Shown here: piece by piece, positions 57,312-64,000 of the stretch
Numbering within the stretch: position 1 is the first letter of the stretch
Layout: every line of letters starts with the position of its first letter
Source: Jaltomata sinuosa
Lineage: Eukaryota > Streptophyta > Magnoliopsida > Solanales > Solanaceae
Direction: 5' to 3'
Assembly (NCBI GenBank): GCA_003996215.1
Contig: QJPP01001778.1
Coordinates: forward strand, 124,001 to 188,000
Length of the DNA: 64,000 nucleotides
Notes under the pieces: model-generated
The model's input: only the letters and a program-made list of their open reading frames with translations
Told to the model about the DNA's origin: nothing
Database searches by the model: none
Program-made: the position numbers and the translations under genes

Positions 57312-58090
57312 TTACACAGAACATCAGTAAATAAAACACAAGAGATAACTGATCATCTGGTTATGGGAGATCATTATCTCCTAATTCACTTGTCATTAGT
57401 GAGAAAAGAATGAAACTTTTAACTTTCCACTGATAGTAACTTGATACTTTTAAGGATCAAAACATAAAGAGGAAAGAATCATAGTTGTTCAATAGGAGTA
57501 TACTATTTAAATGATATGGTTAAGATTTAGTTTATCCTCAATAGTGATCACTTCGTCTTTCTCTTTTTAGGAAAATGATATAATCAAGATCAACTTCCTT
57601 TGATAAAACTGAGGTAGTTTGAGCAAACGAGGAATTGAGTATTAGGCTTGCCGCTTCTCACTTACTTTCTCTGCATAATTTGTTGTCTAGTTTTCCCTTT
57701 AAGAGTTTGAGGGCTGACATGATATCCTCTTCATTAGAAATACATTTACCATGACCTTACAGATAAATTTGAATAGGAATTAATTATATACATTGACAGT
57801 ATGAATTTTGATATCAAATCTATAGTCTATTGCAATTGATCAGAAGTAGAGTAATGAAAATTAAACTTCAATAACAAAGAGCTACCATGTCCAGCTTGTA
57901 CAATATGGAGATTAGCATATACCTTTTGAGGAGACTTAAATCATTAAACACAAAAAGAAGATAAACAGATTACAATATAGAAGCCGTTCAGTTGTAGAAA
58001 ATTCTCAAACTGTAAATGAAATAGAAGAATGAAACTCAGACCTAACAGCAATTATCATCAAAGAAAATAAGGTTCCTTTTCCCATTTCCT
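57312..58090. other. 3' flank of AAE-8
   Basis: No gene. From about 57580 it is the best preserved form of the 3' flank shared with AAE-2 and AAE-4 (GATGATATC... and ACCTTACAGATAAATTT). Confidence 0.5.
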
Positions 58091-60686
58091 TCAGCAAAGA
58101 CTTCCCAAGGCTCTGGCTTTCTCCCTTAGAATAAATTTCTGTATCTTGCCTGTTGAAGTTTTTGGGAGATCTTGAAATATGACTGTTCGAGGTGCCATGT
58201 AATGAGGCAGGTTATCCCTGCAGAAGTTGATAATTTCTTGATCATCAACATTGAAACCATCCTTCAACTTCACAAATGCGCAAGGTGTCTGCCCCCAGTG
58301 ATTATCTGGTCGTGCAACTACTGCTGCTTCAAGAACTGCTGGATGACTATACAAAACTGTTTCCACCTCTACTGTGCTTATGTTTTCTCCACCAGAGATT
58401 ACGATATCTTTCAATCTGTCCTTAACTTCTATGTATCCATCAGGATGTTTAACCGCCAAGTCACCACTATGAAACCATCCACCTTTAAAAGCTTCTTCTG
58501 TTGCTTTTACATCTTTTAGATATCCGCTCATTACAGTATTCCCTCTAAACATAATTTCACCTATTGTTTTACCATCTGCTGGTACTTTCTCCAATGTGAG
58601 AGGATCCATCACATCCACTCCCTCTGAACAAAGATGTTGCACCCCTTGTCTTGCTTTCAATTTGTACTTCTCATCTGGTGGCAAAGAATCCCACTCAGGC
58701 TTCCACAAACAATATGTACCTGGACCATATGTCTCTGTTAGTCCATATAAGTGATGTACTTGAAACCCGAGTTCCTCCATTTCGGAAAGGATTTGTGGAG
58801 GTGGTGGTGAACCACCCGTCATTATGTTAACCTTGTGAGGAAGTGGTTTTCTGTCACTTACGGGAGAATTCACAATCATGTTCATAACAGTTGGTGCCCC
58901 ACTCATGTGTGTGACCTTGTGCTCTGCTATGCTTTCAAATATGTATTTTGGATAAACCTGTCTGAGGCAAATGCTGGTTCCACCAAGTGCTGCTAGACCC
59001 CAAGTCAGGCACCATCCATTGCAGTGAAATGTTGGGACGGTCCAAAGGTAAACAGGCCATGAACTCATCTCATGAAGCATAAATGTAGCAATGGCATTCA
59101 GGTACGCACCCCTGTGACTGTAAATAACTCCTTTGGGTCGCGATGTTGTTCCAGAAGTATAGTTTACACTAATAGGGTCAAATTCACTTGTCGGCCACCT
59201 TACAGCGAATTTGCTGTTTGCACTTTCCAGGAGGCTTTCGTATTCATGAGAATTCGAGTTAACAATAGTAGGAGAAGAACTGTCAGATTCAGAGATTAAA
59301 ACAAGACGAGGCGGTATTATTTTTTCTTTAACAAGAATATCTATTGCTCCTTGAGCAACTTGAATAAATTGTTGATCCACAAATATGACCTTTGCTTCTG
59401 AATGGCTGAGCAGTACTGATATCATAGCTGAATCATGACGGGTATTTAATGTACAAATAACAGCACCAGCCATTGGTACTGCAAAATGCAGCTCTTGCAT
59501 TGCGTATACATTTCGGGCCAACGTTGCAACCTGCAGAAATCATTTACAAATCTATGAAAATGACAAACTAAAACCATCTGAATTCTCAACTTGATTGAGA
59601 ACTGTTAAGGAAAGAACACATCAAAACCAATATCTGAAGATCCATATAACCTGTTGGTTCTAGTACCTATTTATCTTTTTCGTCTAGTGATTATATGTAA
59701 ATTCAATCAATTTTATCTACTACAGTTTAAGGATATAATCTTCAATAAATTAATACCATATGTTTAGCAAGTACACATGATATGTTACGTTTATTTTTTA
59801 AAATTATCTACAATAGTGAAAGACGTGAACTCTTGTCTTGAAAGTTACAATCAGCCATTCATAAGTAAAAAAATTTAAATAAAATATAATGGATCCTCTA
59901 TAATAGTTATATTAATTAAACATCCCACACACGGTGCTTATTTTGTTTTTTTTTCTTTTCTTTCCTGTTCGGTTCCTTTTTTTTTTTTTGGACACCCCTG
60001 GTTGTATTCAAGAAATTACTCTTTTGAAAAATGTATTTGCTACACACTTCATTTTTTATAATCTTGTTTTCTACTCCCTCTATCCCAATCTATGAGATCT
60101 AGTTTGACTACACACGGAGTTTAAGAAATATGAGAAGACTTTGCAATATTTCAAGACTATTCTCAAAATAAATAAATTTTTAAATAGAAGAGTACGCCTT
60201 TTTGCCAAATAAGCGTGAGCCAACATGAGTAAAATGTTGATAGTGTCACTAAATATTTGTCAAATAAGGAGATGTGTCCTCTTTTTTTGAGACCGACTAA
60301 AAACAAAAATGTATCACATAAATTGAGACATGGGAGAAAGTTACCACATCTCCACGAGAAATCCCAAGCTCAGCTAAAGCAGAAGCAAGCTTTATACACC
60401 TATCATATGTCTCTTCCCAAGTATACTTCACAGAAGGACCATCAATGATAGATGTTCTTCCTGTAAATACATTTGCTGCTCTCTCCAAGAAACTTATGGG
60501 TGTCAAAGGAACATAGTTTGCAGAACACTTGATCAAACCCTCCATGGATCGCAACGACGACTCAGTTTGATGATCCATTAATGAAACCTGGCACATGTAA
60601 TGGCGAGGCCTCTGAGTACTTGTGGGTTGTATTTGAACTGAATTGGTACTACATAAAAAATTTCTTGCCAATCCTGAGTGACTCAT
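58091..60686 (-). CDS. AAE-8: acyl-activating enzyme (acyl-CoA synthetase) with N-terminal leader, intact
   Basis: Exon 1 is 60345-60686 and exon 2 is 58091-59530; donor GTAACT, acceptor GCAG. The ATG at 60684-60686 gives 593 residues. Residues 1-47 (MSHSGLARNFLCSTNSVQ, then STQRPRHYMCQVS) are rich in Ser, Arg and Gln and poor in acidic residues, like a mitochondrial presequence; MEGLIKCSANY starts at 48. Motifs: P-loop YTSGTTSRPKG 238-248, YGLTETYGPGTY from 376, HSGDLA near 468, DRLKDIVISGGENIS from 485, and TSTGK with catalytic Lys at 576. The end is SLC, not a canonical PTS1. The enzyme makes acyl-CoA from acid, ATP and CoA; in this clade substrates include short or branched acids and cinnamate, and the actual one is unknown. 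Neighbouring the true IDH gene, it is likely the founder copy. Confidence 0.92.
60074..60335. mobile_element. Stowaway-like MITE at the 5' splice site of AAE-8
   Basis: Starts CTCCCTCTATCCCAATCTATG after TA and ends CATAAATTGAGACATGGGAG. The right TA is missing. The element ends within about ten bases of the exon 1 donor (60344), so most of the intron start of AAE-8 is MITE DNA. Confidence 0.75.
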
Positions 60687-61097
60687 GATGGTAATGGTGG
60701 AGAAGAAAGTCGAGAGGGAATGATAATGAAGAGTGGCAATATGGAATAAATCTTGAGGAATAACACATATATGGTAGCAACGTGAAGAGCAGATTACAGT
60801 TGGCAAAGCAAAGAAAACTATTGAACAATTCGAGTATTTCTTATTCTTCATTGGGGTTGGCAGTGGCAAAAGTATTATAAAACCAGCTAGCAATTAAAGC
60901 TCAAACGTGAGCTGAACCGGATATGATGGGATTTGCATGAGATAAGTCAACAGTAAGTTTTGTGTAATCTGTTCATTGCGTTTCACCACAATTAAATGAG
61001 AAAACAGTTGCGTGAATATAACTTTAGATTACTATTTTTCTATCTAATGGACATCTCGGTTCAAGCAAAATGAGATATTCTAGAGTCCACTTGAATA
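60687..61097. other. AAE-8 upstream region
   Basis: Probable 5' UTR and promoter. It holds the candidate TATA box at 60873-60882 and, further out, GCTCACGTTTGAGC (reverse of 60897-60911), which contains an ACGT core. No gene. Confidence 0.5.
60873..60882 (-). promoter_or_regulatory. candidate TATA box of AAE-8
   Basis: Minus-strand TTTTATAATA about 190 bases before the ATG, in a context (CTAGCTGGTTTTATAATAC) also found at AAE-2. A segment of about 48 bases including it is absent from AAE-4 and AAE-7. Confidence 0.42.
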
Positions 61098-61305
61098 CTC
61101 CACCGTTCCATATTAGTTGGACACCTTACTAAAAATAATTATCCCATATTAGTTGTTCACCTTACTAAATCAAGAAAGCATTAATTAAACTCTTCTCATA
61201 AAAAAAGTTTCTTAAGGGGTGAATTAGTAAAATTATCTTCTTATTTATGATTTCTTAATATGCATGTAAAAAGGGAAGTGGTCAACTAAGATGGGACGGA
61301 GGAAG
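61098..61305. mobile_element. Stowaway-like MITE (208 bp) between AAE-8 and IDH
   Basis: Ends CTCCACCGTTCCATATTAGTTG and CAACTAAGATGGGACGGAGGAAG, with TA on both sides. It is the intact relative of the interrupted MITE at 43527-44500. Confidence 0.85.
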
Positions 61306-61893
61306 TAAATTTTAAAGGTAGATCTCAGATTTGGTCTTTCTTGGAGTGGAAGCAAGACAACACAGACAAATTGCAAGAGGGTAAGTTACGTACTAATCAG
61401 CAGCAAAGAAATATCATTTCACTAACCACGGGAAAATAATTTTTTGAAAAACAAAGGAATGAAATGAGAAGGTAAGCAAGAAATAAAGAAAGGAGATGGC
61501 ACTGTACATGTCAGAATAAAAGAAAAACAGATCAAATAAACAAATGAAGAAGAAGAAGTACATGCGTTCCCACTACTCACAGAGAAATGAAAATAAAAAT
61601 AACAAAGATCAAATATCAAAGAAATTAAACACAAAAAGATTGGGTCACAATATCACCACGAAGCAAAACTTCCTTCAAGTAATATGGACAGAGAAAAAAG
61701 TTATCTTTTACAGGTTTTTATGCACAGGGCATAGATAGCAGTCATTCATCATTTTTGAATTATTAACCAATGACAAACATAAGAAAAATTGTAGCAGCAA
61801 ATGTTAAAACAAAATTGCAGCTGCGCAAAAAACAGGCCAAGTAGATCTCTGGACAGTGAAAAATTCTCCTAAACATTTGTGTATCATTGCCGA
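61306..61893. other. IDH 3' UTR and downstream DNA
   Basis: Non-coding DNA downstream of the IDH stop codon. Parts of it (about 61440-61860) recur at 14400-14670, 33900-34130 and 57110-57190. It probably contains the IDH 3' UTR. No polyadenylation site can be fixed. Confidence 0.5.
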
Positions 61894-62168
61894 TTAGTAT
61901 AAAGCAGCTATAATTGCATCAACAACTTCTTGGGTGGTGCTATCCCCTCCGACATCCTTTGTCCTGAATTTTCCCTCTGCTATTACACGTCTTACTGCAG
62001 TTTCTAAACGATCAGCAAATGATGGAAATTCAAGATGTCTCAGCATCATTGCCGATGACAGTAGAAGCGCCACCGGATTTGCTTTCTTAAGCTTCAATAT
62101 CTTTTCGTTGCCAACATTCCCAGCTGAAGCACCTTGCTCAAACACTGCTTGATCAGCGCCAACATTAC
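61894..62168 (-). CDS. NAD-dependent isocitrate dehydrogenase subunit, last exon (gene continues beyond window)
   Basis: The exon reads GNVGADQAVFEQGASAGN, then NPVALLLSSAMMLRHL, PSFADRLETAVRRVIAEG, FRTKDVGGDSTTQEVVDA and IIAALY followed by TAA (61894-61896). This is the C-terminal end of the mitochondrial NAD-dependent isocitrate dehydrogenase subunits of plants (IDH, Krebs cycle; isocitrate to 2-oxoglutarate), closest in my memory to the regulatory-type subunits. The acceptor TTTTCTCAG lies at 62169-62177 and the exon enters in phase with two bases of a Gly codon. No other exon is found up to 64000, so the upstream intron is at least 1.8 kb. It is the intact source of the three relics in the array. 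Confidence 0.9.
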
Positions 62169-64000
62169 CTGAGAAAATAACAGTCCTACATCATGTCTCA
62201 TACACTGCCTAATACTTGAGGAAGAATCTGAGAATATTCTAATTGTTCCCTGAGAGACGCTATACATGATATGTAGAATAGACAAGGACGAGGCATTTAA
62301 TCTTGCTTCCAACAAACGAAGTGTGAACAAGTAGTGATGAGCAATGTGGTGATGTCTCGAGAGAAGAAGCAAGCATTCATAAAGAGGTATCTACGGCATT
62401 TTGTTAAGTATTAGCAACTAGTCTGAGCTGTCCCATATAAGCAAAAGGGCACTAACCAATTCAGCAACCAACCAGTGAACATCTCCTAATCAAATGGATA
62501 TCATTATACTGGAAGTTTCTTTATCAAATTTCTACTCAATCGTGGAGGAGGGGAGAAAAGAAGAGATGTAGAGGCTCGGGGTCAAGCATAATAACAATTG
62601 TTCACCCACACCAGCCCCATTGAGAAGTTGGAACTTACAAAGTTAACAGAACGATTCAATCTGAAGAGAGATCGAAACCACAAAATAATTGACCAGCTGC
62701 ATTTATATTAGACATGCTAGCTGAGCAAACCAAAAGTGAAGTTTGGAAAAACATCAAGATCCATCCAAAAGAAAAAGGAAAAGAAAATGCAACACCAAAC
62801 AAGGTTATTGAGCATCAGTATCATTCCCTTGGAGCTACTACAACCTGCGTCGGATGAAGTTAGACTGCGCAGAGGATACCAGCTAGGCCCCATCAACATA
62901 CCTACTCAGGATGATGAACATCGCAGTTCACAAGACTTTGATTTGCTGGCAAAGAAGCATTCAAGACTTAGATTTTGATGCATTCAAGACTTAGTGAACT
63001 GCGATTTTAACATCACATACCTGCTCAAATTTCATAAGTGGCACCAAGACTTAGATTTTGATGGCAGAGAAGCATTCAACTTTTCCAAAGAAAATTTGAG
63101 AACATTGGAATCTCGATTAACGACTCAAGGTTTATCCCATAAACCTAACTGCAGCTAATTCGAACCATGCATCCCTCCTTTCTCTAATTGGATGAGTGAA
63201 ATCTACTAAAAGTCCTGTCAATATAATAAAATTCGAGTAATTACGCATTAGAGGTTCTTTGCACACCCAGAATCTATTTATGTCACTGTATAACAATGTC
63301 ACAACTTGTCCTCTCCAACCCACCTCAGCAAATTCCACCCATCTAGATCCCAATATTTGTGTTATGGACTTCATCGTTCACCTCATCAATTTCCTGAAAG
63401 CAATAGAAGTCTGCTTTCCATTTCCTGATGAGCATGTTTAGCATAAATCTCTTCTATTTGTTCTTCAACAGCATACTTTCATTTTGCAACTTCTGGCGCC
63501 TTTCTTTCCTTGCTTCTCTCTGCCTCTTCCCCTTAATTTATGTGAAACTTAAGGTTTTTGAAATCCATTTGGTCTTTCGACCTCCAACCCCCTACACTTC
63601 TCCAATTGATTTTTGCCCAGGACTCTGTCCTCTCCCACCCATTTCCTTTTTGTTCTGATGAATAAGGATGGGCATCCTCTTCGAACCCTGCAAATGCACC
63701 CTTAGCTGTTTGCTCAAGTACAATCCAATTTCCTTGTATTGGAAGCAATTTTTTTTTTCTATCATCTCTGTAATAAGGGAGGAGTACTTTGACTGACACT
63801 GCCATTGGCCATGGTTCATCAATTAGTTGCACAGTTGTTGTAGCCATCTCCTCAAATCCTTGGCTCTCTGGAATTCCATTGATTGCATGACGTCCTTTCC
63901 TGATTTGTCAGAGGTAGTTAATTTTGTTCACCTACCTCTATTTCCTCAGCCCAAGCTAATCGTGATAATTTTTGTCTGCGGTATTTATCCCCAAATGTAA
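62169..64000 (-). other. probable IDH intron, with unclassified ORF
   Basis: No IDH exon is seen here. Two stretches are open: 62736-62978 plus (80 codons) and 63533-63847 minus (104 codons, MATTTVQLIDEPWPMAVSV start). Just upstream of the latter the minus strand reads KYRRQKLSRLAWAEEIE. This looks like decayed coding DNA, perhaps from a transposon, but I do not recognise the family. A 12-base inverted repeat (ATCGCAGTTCAC, about 62928 and inverted at 62995) encloses partly repeated AAGACTTAGATTTTGATG units. Confidence 0.35.

Noticed and set aside
63533..63847. 104-codon minus-strand ORF as a separate gene
   Set aside because: It lies in what is most likely the IDH intron; upstream stops interrupt it and no family is recognised. 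It is described only as unclassified in the intron entry.

Overview
The window is nuclear DNA from a flowering plant, most likely a member of the Solanaceae. The evidence is AT-rich intergenic DNA full of Stowaway- and Tourist-type MITEs, plant Ty1/copia and gypsy elements, GT-AG introns and plant acyl-activating enzymes. The species cannot be fixed from the sequence alone.

The backbone is a head-to-tail array of eight copies of one gene family, all on the minus strand: clade VI-like acyl-activating enzymes (AAE, acyl-CoA synthetases of the ANL superfamily). Each copy has a short 5' exon (motif GISRGDV at its end) and one long 3' exon, joined at the same splice site. From left to right: AAE-1 (1-1347, cut by the window edge), AAE-2 (4997-13958, intact, with a Copia element in its intron), AAE-3 (15055-17728, pseudogene), AAE-4 (30180-32633, pseudogene with one nonsense codon), AAE-5 (35088-37185, intact), AAE-6 (44685-46784, intact, near-identical twin of AAE-5), AAE-7 (54355-56674, open but without its targeting peptide and TATA segment) and AAE-8 (58091-60686, intact, best preserved). 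Extra degenerate first exons lie upstream of AAE-3 and AAE-4, and a truncated copy sits at 34.8 kb. Copies are mosaics of each other, which points to unequal crossing-over and gene conversion.

To the right of the array the last exon of an NAD-dependent isocitrate dehydrogenase subunit gene (61894-62168, minus strand) runs off the window. Broken pieces of the same exon lie behind AAE-3, AAE-4 and AAE-7 (29.3, 34.1 and 57.2 kb). The ancestral duplicated unit was therefore AAE plus the 3' end of the neighbouring IDH gene, and AAE-8 next to the real IDH gene is the best candidate for the founding copy.

Mobile DNA fills the rest: a 5 kb Ale/Retrofit-like Copia element (7936-12927); a 10.6 kb SIRE-like non-autonomous element (18750-29335) that lacks pol, keeps a 3' accessory ORF and is itself split by a 2.9 kb gypsy-type solo LTR; a 3.95 kb hAT transposon with TIRs, target duplication and a transposase broken by one stop (49555-53504); a 629 bp hAT MITE with a perfect 8 bp target duplication (3603-4231); two large foldback elements upstream of AAE-5 (38.0-39.1 and 39.5-40.5 kb); and a SINE inside a Tourist element inside a Stowaway element (43.5-44.5 kb).

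The AAE proteins should make acyl-CoA thioesters from a carboxylic acid, ATP and CoA. The substrate is not readable from sequence. The array shows two changes that could alter function: a one-residue deletion just after the YGLTE motif in several copies, and loss of a mitochondrial-like presequence in most copies. No canonical peroxisomal C-terminus is present. This looks like an actively diversifying specialised-metabolism family rather than a wholly new kind of system.
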